This document shows positions 19,001 through 28,165 of a DNA stretch of 64,000 bases, piece by piece; positions within the stretch are counted from its first letter, which is position 1, and every line of letters begins with the position of its first letter. Below the pieces are notes generated by a model. It had not been told where the DNA came from. It made no database searches and was given only the letters and a program-made list of their open reading frames with translations. Source of the stretch: Tessaracoccus rhinocerotis (GTDB lineage Bacteria; Actinomycetota; Actinomycetes; Propionibacteriales; Propionibacteriaceae); NCBI RefSeq assembly GCF_007197885.1, contig NZ_VKKG01000006.1, positions 287,961-351,960 of the forward strand. The letters are read 5' to 3'. A program made the translations under genes and the position numbers.

Positions 19001-20008
19001 TCAGAGGGCCTTCGCGTGCGCCACCAGACGGTCGAACCCGGCGTCCAGGTCCTCGTCGAACCGCTGCGATTCCGGGTGCGCGTCGAACCAGGCGATCTGC
19101 TCGTGCACGGCCACGTCGTAGGTGACCGTCGGGTTGAACTCGGGCACGAGGGCGCGCAGCTTGGAGCAGTCGAAGACCATCGAGTGCGCCTTGTCGCCGA
19201 GGAGTCCGGGGCCGAGGTCCGGCAGCGCCCGCGCGATCGTCTCCGACGCGACCGGCACCAGTTCCGGCTCCGCCACCCCGGCGGCCCGCGCCAGCCAGGT
19301 GTAGATCTGGTTCCACGTCGGCGAGTGCTCACCCATGATCTGGAACGAGTCGCCCACCGCCAAGGGATTGCCGAGCAGCCCCACGAACCCGACGGCGAAG
19401 TCGTCGGTGTGCGTGACGGTCCACAGCGACGTGCCGTCGCCGGGCACCACCACCGGCCGACCCGCCCGCAGCCGCGCAACGTCGGTCCAGCCGCCCATCG
19501 TGAGCAGCATCGTCTCGTCGTAGGTGTGCGAGGGGCGCACGATCGTCGCCGGGAACGCGTCGTCCCGGTGTGCGCGCACCAGCACGTCCTCGCAGGCGAT
19601 CTTGTCCCGCGAGTACTGCCAGAACGGGTTGCGCAGCGGCGTCGACTCCGTCACCGGCAGCCGCGACGGCGGGGTCTGGTAGGCCGAGGCGGACGAGATG
19701 AACACGTACTGGCCGGTGCGACCGGCGAAGCGCTCGACGTCGCGGGCGACGTGCTCCGGCGTGAATCCCAGGAACTGGGCCACGACGTCGAACTCGCGCC
19801 CGGCGAGCGCCTCGTCGACGGCGTCGCCGTCGGAGACGTCCGCGACCAGCGACTCCACCTCGTCCGGCAGTTCGTGCCTGGTGGACCGGCCGCGGTTGAG
19901 CACGCTGACGCGGTGCCCGAGCCGCACCGCTCGCTCGACGGACGCGTGCGAGATGGTGCCGCTGCCGCCGATGAACAGGATGTCGAGGGGGTTGCGGGCG
20001 CCGGTCAT
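19001..20008 (-). CDS. NAD-dependent epimerase/dehydratase-like SDR protein
   Basis: 335 residues. The Rossmann loop FIGGSGTIS (residues 12-20) is a GxxGxxx variant seen in atypical, CSP41-like extended SDRs. Catalytic YSRDK (Y..xK) lies near 131, preceded by FISSASAYQ. No sugar-nucleotide substrate can be assigned. It starts immediately after the GH13 gene stop (1 bp), so it is co-transcribed with it. A role in carbohydrate metabolism is plausible but inferred. Confidence 0.8.
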   Translation of the reverse strand: MTGARNPLDILFIGGSGTISHASVERAVRLGHRVSVLNRGRSTRHELPDEVESLVADVSDGDAVDEALAGREFDVVAQFLGFTPEHVARDVERFAGRTGQYVFISSASAYQTPPSRLPVTESTPLRNPFWQYSRDKIACEDVLVRAHRDDAFPATIVRPSHTYDETMLLTMGGWTDVARLRAGRPVVVPGDGTSLWTVTHTDDFAVGFVGLLGNPLAVGDSFQIMGEHSPTWNQIYTWLARAAGVAEPELVPVASETIARALPDLGPGLLGDKAHSMVFDCSKLRALVPEFNPTVTYDVAVHEQIAWFDAHPESQRFDEDLDAGFDRLVAHAKAL

Positions 20009-20009
20009 G

Positions 20010-21809
20010 TCAGGCCTCCTGGCTGTAGATGAGCACCGTGTACGGGCCGATGTCGATGTTGGCGTGGGCCGGGAGGTCGTCGTCCTCCTCGTGGAAGGCG
20101 GTCACGTCGAAGCTGTCGAAATCCCCGAACAGGGGGCTGTAGGCCTTGGCGTCGCTGTTGAGGCGCAGCTTCCACAGGCCCTCGGCGGGCATCCCCATCC
20201 GGTAGCCCTCGTAGCTGTTGTTGCTCAGGTTCACCACCACGACGACGTCGTCGCCGGGGCCGCCGTCGAACCAGCGGTGGAAGCCCAGGACGTTGTCGTC
20301 GTCGTTCACGTGGAAGACGTTCAGCCCACGCCCGGTCAGCCCACGGGTGTGGCCGGACCGGTTGAGGCGGAGGTCGATGAGGTTGCGGTAGAGCAGCTCG
20401 ATGCCGCGGAAGCGGGCGTTGCGCTCCCAGTCCAGCGGGTCGTCGTCGGTGAACCAACCACCCTCGAGCACCTCCTGGCCCTGGAAGATCATCGGGATGC
20501 CGGGGCTGGTCATGACCAGGGCGCCGCCGATGGTGGAGCGCTTCTTCGCGTGGTAGCCCTCGGAGTCCACCTCGTCGATCTCGTGCGGCACCCGCGCCGA
20601 CCCGTTGGCCACCTCGTCGTGCGACTCGGTGTAGATGACGCGGCGGATGGGATCGCCGTCGTAGGTGTGCTCGATGGCGGCGCGGACCTCGGCCAGTGAG
20701 CGGTGCTCGTCACGCATGGCGGTGAGCGCCTCCCGGACGGGGTGGACGAACTCGGCGTCCCACTGGGCGTGGAAGCCGGCACCCCAGTCCTCGAGGCCCA
20801 CGACACGGTCGTGGCCGTGGAGGTCTTCGGCGATGGTGATCCGGCCGGGGAAGTCGTTGCGGACGGTCTCGGTGATCCAGCGCATCAGGCTCCAGCCCTC
20901 ATCGAGGTCAAAGCCGGACCCGTCGACCGAACGCATGTACGGCGTCATGTCGAGGCGCAGGCCGTCGATGTGGTAGTCGCGCAGCCACATCATCGCGTTG
21001 TCGTGGATGAAGCGCCGCACCTCCTCTCGCCCGTAGTCGGGGCGGGTGTCGCCCCAGGGGGTGGCGGAGCGGTGGTCGTTGTAGAAGTAGATGCCGCCCT
21101 TGTCGTTCTCGCTCCAGCCGTCGAACTGCCACAGGTCCAGGTCCGAGGGCCCGAAGTGGTTGTAGACGACGTCGAGGATGACCGCGAGGCCACGCCTGTG
21201 CGCCTGCTTGACGAGGTCCTTGAACGCGTCCGGGCCGCCGTAGGCGGACTCGACGGCGTAGATGTGGGCTGGGTTGTAGCCCCACGACAGGTCGCCGGCA
21301 AACTCGGCGACGGGCATCACCTGGATGGCGTTGACGCCGAGCCCGACGAGGTGGTCGAGGTGCGAGGCGACGTCGTCGAAGCCGCCCACCTCCTCCTGGG
21401 AGTCCTCGCGGAAGAACGTGCCGACGTGCATCTCGTAGATGACGAGTTCGTGGTGCGGCGGGCAGTTGGCGGAGTCGCCCTCCCAGTCGAACTGGGAGTG
21501 GTCGTGGATGATGCCGTGGCCCACGGAGTTGGTGACTGCCTGCGCGTACGGGTCGATCCGGTCGGCCTCGAAGTCGCCGTTGACGAGGTGGAACTTGTAG
21601 CCCTGCCCGGTCCGGGCGCCGTCGACGAAGCCGTACCAGTAGCCGTTGTCCTCACTGTCCAGCGGGTTGGCGTCGCCGTCCCAGTCGTTGAAGTCGCCGA
21701 TGACGCTGACGGAGTCCGCGTGCGGCGCCCACACGCGGAACCCGACGCCGCCTTCCGCGACGATCGCGCCCATCCCGGGCAGCGGTGATTGGTTTACCTG
21801 TTCGGACAT
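20010..21809 (-). CDS. GH13 alpha-glucan branching enzyme-like protein with CBM48
   Basis: 599 residues. The N-terminal CBM48-like domain (GVGFRVWAPHADSVSVIGDFNDWDG) is followed by the GH13 barrel: VYNHFG (region I), GLRLDM with nucleophile Asp287, ITIAEDLHG with acid Glu328, and TESHDEVANG with the transition-state Asp. The C-terminal beta domain ends with PYTVLIYSQEA. This order matches GlgB-like enzymes and related alpha-1,4-glucan-acting proteins, though it is shorter than canonical GlgB (about 730). ATG 21809 follows AGGAG; a TTG directly before it is possible. Confidence 0.85.
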   Translation of the reverse strand: MSEQVNQSPLPGMGAIVAEGGVGFRVWAPHADSVSVIGDFNDWDGDANPLDSEDNGYWYGFVDGARTGQGYKFHLVNGDFEADRIDPYAQAVTNSVGHGIIHDHSQFDWEGDSANCPPHHELVIYEMHVGTFFREDSQEEVGGFDDVASHLDHLVGLGVNAIQVMPVAEFAGDLSWGYNPAHIYAVESAYGGPDAFKDLVKQAHRRGLAVILDVVYNHFGPSDLDLWQFDGWSENDKGGIYFYNDHRSATPWGDTRPDYGREEVRRFIHDNAMMWLRDYHIDGLRLDMTPYMRSVDGSGFDLDEGWSLMRWITETVRNDFPGRITIAEDLHGHDRVVGLEDWGAGFHAQWDAEFVHPVREALTAMRDEHRSLAEVRAAIEHTYDGDPIRRVIYTESHDEVANGSARVPHEIDEVDSEGYHAKKRSTIGGALVMTSPGIPMIFQGQEVLEGGWFTDDDPLDWERNARFRGIELLYRNLIDLRLNRSGHTRGLTGRGLNVFHVNDDDNVLGFHRWFDGGPGDDVVVVVNLSNNSYEGYRMGMPAEGLWKLRLNSDAKAYSPLFGDFDSFDVTAFHEEDDDLPAHANIDIGPYTVLIYSQEA

Positions 21810-21902
21810 CAAGCTCCTGATTCTCGATTCTGCTGAGCCCAGTCTGTCGCAACCACATGCAGACCGCGGCCCGGTTGGGCAACTTCCACGTCGGTCGAGG
21901 TG

Positions 21903-22799
21903 TCAGCTCGTGACGTGGGCCACAACGGCTGCGATCACGTCGGGATCGCGCAGGATGCGCTGGTGGCCCAGGCCGGTGGTCGTCAGGAGCTCGGCGTCCT
22001 CCCATGAATCGGCGAGCAGTGCGGTCCCGGTGTACGGCGACTCCTTGTCCTCCAGGTCGTGCACCACCAGCGTGCCCGGCGGGCCGGGGAGCGCGGTCAG
22101 GTCGAAGTCCGCGAGCGGGCGGCCGGCGAGGGCCTCGAGGCGGGTGTCGAACAGTGCCCGGGTTCGGGCACCGTACCCGAGGGTCTGGCTCATGGCGCGG
22201 GTCAGGGACATGACGTTCGGGTGCGGGGCCAGCAGCGCGAGCTTCTCGACGGGCATGCCACCCGCGATCGCGAGCGCCGTAGAGGTGCAGCCGAGGGAGT
22301 GGGCCACGACCGCGCCGGCACGGCCGTGCGTCGCGGTGGCGGCGGTGAGCGCGTCGATGAACTCGATCGCGGTCGCGCGCCCGGGGCCGAGGATGCCGGG
22401 GGCCGACTCGCCGTGGCTCGGCGCGTCGACGGCGACCACGCGTCGTCCGGCCGTCACGAGGGGGTCGACGAAGCCCCCGAGCTGTCCGCGCCAGCCGCCC
22501 CAGCCGTGCATCAGGTAGACGGGCTCGCCCTCACCCCAGATCTCGACGGCCACGGAGCGGCCGTCCGGAAGGGCCAGTCTGGAAGTCTCGCCGGGGCTGG
22601 TGCGCTCGTCGCGGCGCCGGCCGCGGGTGTTCGGGACCGTGCACCAGATGCGTAGCGCCCAGCGGGCGGCGACGTCTGGTGCCATCCGGTCCAAGAGCTT
22701 GAACGCGGTTCGTGCAGCCGTGAGCTGCAGGGTGTTCCGGGGCCGCCGTCGGCCCGTGGCGGACTGGGTGGGGGCGCGGTTGCTGGTTGCGGTGATCAT
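21903..22799 (-). CDS. Alpha/beta hydrolase
   Basis: 298 residues. The oxyanion HGWGG near residue 96 and the nucleophile elbow AHSLGC (Ser near 165) are visible, with an acid in LVVHDLEDKESPY and the catalytic His in TTGLGHQRIL. A basic N-terminal stretch of about 60 residues precedes the fold. The substrate is unknown. Its ATG overlaps the stop of the TetR gene (ATGA), so the regulator and hydrolase form an operon that the TetR protein probably controls. Confidence 0.85.
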   Translation of the reverse strand: MITATSNRAPTQSATGRRRPRNTLQLTAARTAFKLLDRMAPDVAARWALRIWCTVPNTRGRRRDERTSPGETSRLALPDGRSVAVEIWGEGEPVYLMHGWGGWRGQLGGFVDPLVTAGRRVVAVDAPSHGESAPGILGPGRATAIEFIDALTAATATHGRAGAVVAHSLGCTSTALAIAGGMPVEKLALLAPHPNVMSLTRAMSQTLGYGARTRALFDTRLEALAGRPLADFDLTALPGPPGTLVVHDLEDKESPYTGTALLADSWEDAELLTTTGLGHQRILRDPDVIAAVVAHVTS

Positions 22800-23395
22800 G
22801 GTTGCTCCTGGGGGCGGGACTGGGCGAGCAGGCGCTCGAAGGCTGTTCGGGCGCGCTGCTCGGCGAGGGGGTCGTCGAGCAGCCGGTGCCAGTGGTAGAA
22901 GGCGAGCATGATGCCGTCGAGCTCAGCCGCGAACTGGTCGGCGTCGACGTCGGGGCGTAGGTGGCCCTCCTCGATGCCGGTGCCCACTATCCGGGCGATC
23001 GAGGCGTACAGCTGGCGGTGGTCGTCAGCGAGTTGGTCACGGACGGCACCCTCCTGCTCGTCGAGTTCGGCGCTCGACTTGACGAAGAGGCAACCGCCGG
23101 GGGAGCGCATCACGCCGCTGCTGATCCAGTTCTCGAAGAGCGCGCGCAGCCGAGGCTCACCCCGGGGTTGGCCAAGCGCGGGAATCACCACCTCCTCCGC
23201 GAACTCCCGGGCCGCGTGTGCCAGGACGGCGAGCTGCAGGTCCTCCTTCGAGCCGAAGTGCGCGTAGAGACCGCTCTTGCTCAGCCCGGTGGCGCTCGCG
23301 AGGGTTCCGATGGTCAGGCCCGTCAGGCCGACGCGGTAGGCGGCCACCACGCCCTCGTGGAGGATGGCCTGCTTGGTCGACGCGCCCTTGCTCAC
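22796..23395 (-). CDS. TetR-family repressor
   Basis: 199 residues. N-terminal helix-turn-helix: LTIGTLASATGLSKSGLYAHFGSKEDLQLAVL (about 26-57). The C-terminal helical ligand domain has SPGGCLFVKSSAELDEQ, typical of the TetR_C_11/YezE-like group. It starts with GTG 23395. A perfect inverted repeat sits 12 bp upstream of the start, suggesting autorepression. Translationally coupled to the alpha/beta hydrolase. Confidence 0.92.
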   Translation of the reverse strand: MSKGASTKQAILHEGVVAAYRVGLTGLTIGTLASATGLSKSGLYAHFGSKEDLQLAVLAHAAREFAEEVVIPALGQPRGEPRLRALFENWISSGVMRSPGGCLFVKSSAELDEQEGAVRDQLADDHRQLYASIARIVGTGIEEGHLRPDVDADQFAAELDGIMLAFYHWHRLLDDPLAEQRARTAFERLLAQSRPQEQP

Positions 23396-23406
23396 GGACC
23401 GAAAAT

Positions 23407-23424
23407 AGCACGATCGTTCGTGCT
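23407..23424. promoter_or_regulatory. TetR operator
   Basis: AGCACGA-tcgt-TCGTGCT has 7-bp arms with 4-bp spacing, 12 bp before the GTG of the TetR gene. It is the natural autoregulatory site. Confidence 0.65.
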
Positions 23425-23442
23425 TGTACAGGGTCGTTTGCG

Positions 23443-24219
23443 TCAGGGTGTGCTGGGCAGGGTGAGGATCTCGGCGCCGCCCGCGGTGATGGCGACGGTG
23501 TGCTCGCTGTGGGCGGTGCGGGCGCCGGTGGCGCTGCGCAGGGTCCAGCCGTCGTCGTCGACCACCAACTCATCGGTGTCGAGCATCACCCACGGCTCGA
23601 TGGCGAGCAGGAGGCCCGGGCGGAGCCGGTACCCGCGGCCCGGCCTGCCGCTGTTGGGGATGTGTGGGTCCTGGTGCATGGTCGAGCCGATCCCGTGACC
23701 GCCGAACTCGGTGTTGACCCGGTAGCCGGCGCCCTCGAGGACGGTGCCGATTGCGTGCGAGAGGTCGCCGGTCTTGGCGAGCGGGCGGCAGACGGCGATC
23801 GCCGCCGTGAGTGCCCGCTCGGTGACCTCGATCATGGCGACGTCGTCGGCCGACTTCGGCTGGCCGACGATGAAGCTGATGGCCGCGTCGGCCGCGATCC
23901 CGTCCTTGCTGACAGCGAGGTCAAGGGTGAGCAGGTCGCCGTCGGCGAGGGCGTAGTCGTGGGGGAGGCCGTGCAGGACGGCGTCGTTGACGCCGGTGCA
24001 GATGTAGTGCCCGAAGGGTCCGCGGCCGAAGGACGGGGCGTAGTCGACGTAGCAGGACTCGGCGCCCGCGGCCTCGATCATCTCCTTGGTCCAGGCGTCG
24101 ATCTCGAGCAGGTTCGTGCCGACGGTGGCGCGGGACCGCATGGCCTGCAGGATGTCGGCCACGAGGGCTCCGGAGACGCGGGCGCGGCGCACCTCGGCGG
24201 GGGTCAGGATCTCGATCAA
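23443..24219 (-). CDS. map: Methionine aminopeptidase, type I
   Basis: 258 residues. It removes N-terminal Met from nascent proteins. Metal ligands follow the pitta-bread pattern: GHYICTGVNDAVLHG (His), LLTLDLAV (Asp), the paired Asp in DGIAADAAISF, GGHGIGSTMH (His), LLLAIEPWV (Glu) and ARTAHSEHTV (Glu). TTG 24219 gives the canonical start (M)IEILTPAEVRRAR and has GAGGAAGG upstream. An in-frame GTG at 24249 would add 10 residues and lacks an SD. Confidence 0.93.
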   Translation of the reverse strand: MIEILTPAEVRRARVSGALVADILQAMRSRATVGTNLLEIDAWTKEMIEAAGAESCYVDYAPSFGRGPFGHYICTGVNDAVLHGLPHDYALADGDLLTLDLAVSKDGIAADAAISFIVGQPKSADDVAMIEVTERALTAAIAVCRPLAKTGDLSHAIGTVLEGAGYRVNTEFGGHGIGSTMHQDPHIPNSGRPGRGYRLRPGLLLAIEPWVMLDTDELVVDDDGWTLRSATGARTAHSEHTVAITAGGAEILTLPSTP

Positions 24220-24326
24220 TGTGCTGCCTTCCTCGATAGCGTCGAACACTACTCCCGCCCCGAGGGCGTGCGCCTGTTCGAGGGTCGGACTCCGCCGGAG
24301 CGTATCCTGCGGGGAATGGAGGACCG

Positions 24327-24950
24327 ATGAGCAGACTGTGCCGAAGCCTGGTGGGCGGCGCGAGCGCCGCGGGTTTGCTGCTGCTGGGAGCCTGCACGCG
24401 TGGTGTCCCGGTGGACGACTTCTCCAACGGCGGGCCGCCGGTGGCGGTGACCCCCGCGGTGACCGTGGATCCGTCGGCCACCGACGCCGCGGGCACGCCC
24501 CCGCCGACCAGCGGGCAGAGCCGGGAGGGCTCGCCCACCTCGGACGCGGTATCCGACGACCCTCCCGTCGCGGTGGTCAACATCGGCGATGACGAGGAGT
24601 ACCGGGTCTCCAGCGACGAGCCCGTCACCGTGCACTGCGCCGGCCGCGGCGTCGTCGTGGTGGCCTCCCCGGCGCCCGTGACCGTCACCGGCGTGTGCGG
24701 CGACGTGGAGGTGGACGCCGTCGGCGGCACGGTCACGGTCGAGACGGCGGACCAGCTCCAGATCGACGGCCACGAGAACCAGGTGACGGTGGACGCCGTC
24801 GGCAGCGTCGACGTCCAGGGCGACTCGAACCAGGTGCAGGTCGGGCAGCTGGCGTCCGAACTCGAGCTCAGCGGCGCCCGCAACACCGTCACCTTCGACT
24901 CCGGCAGCCCCGAGGTCAAGGACGAGGGCATCGGCAACCTGGTCAACTGA
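24327..24950 (+). CDS. DUF3060-type lipoprotein
   Basis: 207 residues. Lipobox LLGAC with Cys23. A Pro/Thr/Ser linker is followed (about 90-207) by short repeating beta strands such as VDAVGGTVTVETADQLQIDG, which look like one turn of a right-handed beta helix, as in DUF3060 proteins. Surface-exposed, role unknown. SD GGAGG precedes the ATG. Divergent from map. Confidence 0.8.
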   Translation: MSRLCRSLVGGASAAGLLLLGACTRGVPVDDFSNGGPPVAVTPAVTVDPSATDAAGTPPPTSGQSREGSPTSDAVSDDPPVAVVNIGDDEEYRVSSDEPVTVHCAGRGVVVVASPAPVTVTGVCGDVEVDAVGGTVTVETADQLQIDGHENQVTVDAVGSVDVQGDSNQVQVGQLASELELSGARNTVTFDSGSPEVKDEGIGNLVN

Positions 24951-25017
24951 CATCGGGGGTTCCCCGGCGGGGTGGGTTGGTACAAACTTGGACCACCCGA
25001 GCCCTCAGGAGCACAAG

Positions 25018-25770
25018 ATGCAGGACCTGTTCGCAGCCACCTGGTCCGGCGAACCCTTCCGGCTGTTCAGCTGGCAGCACCTCACGATGCTGGCCGTCAT
25101 CTTCGGGCTGGCCGTCGGATCGGTGCTGTGGGGCCGTCGGCTCGGGGAGGACGACCGGCGGCGGGTGCGCATCACCCTGGCAGCGGTGATGTCGGCCAAC
25201 ATCGTCGGCTGGCAGGTCTGGAACCTGGCGACCGGGCTGTGGACCGTCGAGCTGATGCTGCCGCTGCACCTGTGCTCGGTGATGGGCGTGGTCACCGTGT
25301 TCGCGGTCCTGACCCGTTCGACGACGCTGGTGAACCTGTCCTGGCTGCTGGGTGTCGGTGGCGCGCTGCAGGCGCTGCTCACACCCGAGGTGGCGCCGTT
25401 CGGGTTCCCCCACTACCGGGTTTGGCAGTCGGCGTTGGCCCACGGGTTGCTGGTGATCGTTCCAACCTGGCTGGTGTTCGTGGAGCAGATCCGCCCGACC
25501 TTCATGTGGGTGCTGCGCTGCCTCGGGATCCTGCACCTGTACGCGCTGGTGGTGTTCGTCATCAACTGGGCCATCGGCAGCAACTACCTCTACGTGAACG
25601 GCAAGCCCGCGTTCGCCACCGTGCTGGACCTGCTCCCGCCGTGGCCCACCTACCTGGTGGTGCTGGAGGTGTTGGTGGTCTGCCTGATCACCCTCGCGTG
25701 GCTCGGCGGCAGGCGCTGGCGGGACGAGGAACGGGTCGATGCCTGGGGAGCGGAGCCGACGACGGCCTGA
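25018..25770 (+). CDS. TIGR02206/YwaF-type integral membrane protein
   Basis: 250 residues with about six to seven membrane segments. The LPLHLCSVMGV segment, LLGVGGALQALLTPE and NWAIGSNYLYVNGKP are hallmarks of the YwaF family, whose function is unknown. ATG 25018 is preceded by CAGGAG at a 7-nt spacing; an upstream TTG at 24988 lacks one. Confidence 0.85.
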   Translation: MQDLFAATWSGEPFRLFSWQHLTMLAVIFGLAVGSVLWGRRLGEDDRRRVRITLAAVMSANIVGWQVWNLATGLWTVELMLPLHLCSVMGVVTVFAVLTRSTTLVNLSWLLGVGGALQALLTPEVAPFGFPHYRVWQSALAHGLLVIVPTWLVFVEQIRPTFMWVLRCLGILHLYALVVFVINWAIGSNYLYVNGKPAFATVLDLLPPWPTYLVVLEVLVVCLITLAWLGGRRWRDEERVDAWGAEPTTA

Positions 25771-25873
25771 CTTAGGTGATCGTGGCTGCCGCGTCGCCGT
25801 TCGCCACCGGCGCCCTCGCCAACGCCTCCCCGCGCGCAGGACATAGGCTGGGCGCCGTAGAGAAGGAGGACCG

Positions 25874-26539
25874 ATGACCGACGCCGTCGAGGACGTGCTG
25901 GCCGAGCTGGCCCAGCTGGAGGACCCCAGGGCTCGCGCCGTGAACGAGAGCCATGGCGACGACCACGGGGTGAACCTCGGCAAGCTGCGCGCCGTCGCCA
26001 AGAACCTGAAGACCCAGCACCCGCTGGCGCTGCAGCTGTGGGCCACCGGGGACACCGCCGCCCGCCTGGTCGCGCTGCTGGTGTGCCGTCCCAAGTCCTT
26101 CACCCGGGACGAGCTGGACACCATGCTCCGCGAGGCCCGGGCACCCAAGGTGCACGACTGGCTGGTCAACTACGTCGTCCGCAAGCACCCCGAGGTGGAG
26201 GACCTGCGCCTGGCATGGCTCGCCGACCCGGACCCGGTGGTGGCCAGCGCCGGCTGGGCCCTGACCGCCGACCGCGTTGTCCGCCAGCCCGACGGTCTGG
26301 ACCTGGACGGGCTGCTGGACGTGGTGGAGGCCGAGATGAAGGACGCCCCCGAGCGGCTGCAGTGGCAGATGAACACCTGCTTGGCCAACATCGGCATCAA
26401 CCACGAGCCGCAGCGTGAGCGGGCGCTGGCGATCGGCGAGCGGCTCGGAGTGCTGAAGGACTACCCGACGCCGAAGAACTGCACCTCGCCGTACGCGCCC
26501 ATCTGGATCAACGAGATGGTGCGCCGCCAGAGGGCCTGA
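25874..26539 (+). CDS. DNA alkylation repair protein, AlkD-like HEAT-repeat family
   Basis: 221 residues. NLGKLRAVAKNLKTQHPLALQLW and the following paired helices match the AlkD/COG4912 HEAT-like glycosylase family, which excises cationic N3/N7-alkylated purines without base flipping. LVNYVVRKHPEVEDL and WQMNTCLANIGI are also family-like. SD AAGGAGG precedes the ATG. Whether the active-site Asp/Trp set is complete cannot be judged by eye. Confidence 0.8.
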   Translation: MTDAVEDVLAELAQLEDPRARAVNESHGDDHGVNLGKLRAVAKNLKTQHPLALQLWATGDTAARLVALLVCRPKSFTRDELDTMLREARAPKVHDWLVNYVVRKHPEVEDLRLAWLADPDPVVASAGWALTADRVVRQPDGLDLDGLLDVVEAEMKDAPERLQWQMNTCLANIGINHEPQRERALAIGERLGVLKDYPTPKNCTSPYAPIWINEMVRRQRA

Positions 26540-26565
26540 GTACCAGCGTCGCGTAAGCTCTTGAG

Positions 26566-28107
26566 ATGAGCGAACTCACGTATCCAACGGGGCGCGAGGG
26601 TGCGTTGAGGGCAACGGGCTCGAACGACGGGGAAGCCCCGCGGGTCCTCGTCCTGGGGTCGAGCGGGTACATCGGTGGCCGCCTGACGCCGAGGCTGCTG
26701 AACGCCGGCTACCGGGTCCGCGTGCTGTCGCGGTCACCGGCCCGCACCAGATCGTTTCCCTGGGGTGACCGGTGCGAGGTCGTCGAAGGCGACGCCGGGG
26801 ACGCCGACGCCGTCAATCGCGCCATGCGTGGCGTCGACGTCGTGCACTACCTCATCCACTCGATGGGTGCGGGCGCGAGTTTCGAGGCCGAGGACCGGCG
26901 GGCTGCGACGGTCGTGGCCCGGGCGGCGGAGACACACGGGGTCGGCAGGATCATCTACCTGAGTGGGCTCCACCCCGACGGGGCAGACCTGTCCCCGCAC
27001 CTGCGCTCGCGTGTCGAGGTGGGAGAGATCTTCCTGCGCTCGAAGGTGCCTGCCCTCGTGCTCCAGGCCGGGGTGGTCATCGGCTCCGGTTCGGCCTCCT
27101 TCGAGATGGTCAGGCACCTCACCGACGTCCTCCCCTGGATGCCGGCCCCCAAGTGGGTCCGCAATCGCATCCAGCCGATCGCCGTGCGCGACGTGCTCCA
27201 CTATCTCCTGGGTGCCACGCGAGTCGGCGGGCAGCCGAACCGCTCCCTGGACATCGGCGGACCCGACGTCCTCACGTATGCCGAGATGATGAACGGCTAC
27301 GCCGCCGAGGCCGGCCTGCCGAAGCGGGCCATCCTGGCGCTTCCCGTCCTGACACCGAGGCTCGCCTCGCTGTGGGTCAATCTGGTCACCCCGGTTCCCA
27401 GTTCGATCGCGCGCCCGCTGGTGGCGTCGCTGCAGAACGACTGCGTGATGAGGGACCGGGACATCGACGAGATCGTGGCGCCGCCGGAGGGGGGCCTGAC
27501 TGCCTATCGCGACGCCGTGCGCCTGGCACTCGGACGGTTGGACGCGGACGTGGTGGAGACCAGTTGGCAGGACGCCGCGGTGCCGGAAGCCCCGAGCGAC
27601 CCGCTGCCGAGCGATCCCGATTGGTCCGGGCGCACCGTTTTCACTGACAGTCGAGAGCTGCACACCTCCGCTCCGGCGGAACGGCTGTGGTCCGTCATCG
27701 TGGGTGTCGGAGGTGACAACGGTTGGTACTCCTCGGCGCTGCTGTGGGCCGTACGTGGGTGGCTGGACCGTCTCGCCGGGGGAGTCGGGCTGCGGCGGGG
27801 GCGGCGCAGTCGCGGCTCGGTGCGGGTCGGGGATGCGATCGACTTCTGGCGGGTGGAGGTGGCCGAATCCGATGAGTCAGGGAGCCTGCTCCGGCTGCGC
27901 GCGGAGATGCGGGCACCTGGTTCCGCCTGGCTGGAACTGCGGGCGCTGCCCGAACCCGACGGTGCACGCTACGTCCAGCGTGCGATCTTCTTCCCCCGTG
28001 GTCTGACCGGCCGCCTGTACTGGTTGGCGGTGCTGCCGTTCCACGGATTCATCTTCTCGGGAATGGCTGCTCGGATCACGGCGACGGCCGAGGACAAGCT
28101 GAAATGA
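26566..28107 (+). CDS. NAD(P)-binding SDR protein with C-terminal DUF2867
   Basis: 513 residues. N-terminal Rossmann domain VLVLGSSGYIGGRL (28-41) of NmrA-like SDRs, followed by YLSGLHPDG and VLQAGVVIGSGSASFEMVR. From about residue 355 a DUF2867 (START-like) domain follows (FTDSRELHTSAPAERLWSVI). The fusion is common in actinobacteria and its substrate is unknown. TAAGCT lies 6 nt before the ATG with no SD, so translation is probably leaderless. Confidence 0.85.
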   Translation: MSELTYPTGREGALRATGSNDGEAPRVLVLGSSGYIGGRLTPRLLNAGYRVRVLSRSPARTRSFPWGDRCEVVEGDAGDADAVNRAMRGVDVVHYLIHSMGAGASFEAEDRRAATVVARAAETHGVGRIIYLSGLHPDGADLSPHLRSRVEVGEIFLRSKVPALVLQAGVVIGSGSASFEMVRHLTDVLPWMPAPKWVRNRIQPIAVRDVLHYLLGATRVGGQPNRSLDIGGPDVLTYAEMMNGYAAEAGLPKRAILALPVLTPRLASLWVNLVTPVPSSIARPLVASLQNDCVMRDRDIDEIVAPPEGGLTAYRDAVRLALGRLDADVVETSWQDAAVPEAPSDPLPSDPDWSGRTVFTDSRELHTSAPAERLWSVIVGVGGDNGWYSSALLWAVRGWLDRLAGGVGLRRGRRSRGSVRVGDAIDFWRVEVAESDESGSLLRLRAEMRAPGSAWLELRALPEPDGARYVQRAIFFPRGLTGRLYWLAVLPFHGFIFSGMAARITATAEDKLK

Positions 28108-28165
28108 CCGGCAACGACCCACTTGCACGGGGGACGACAATGGCCCCGGGCCCGAACTGACAGAG

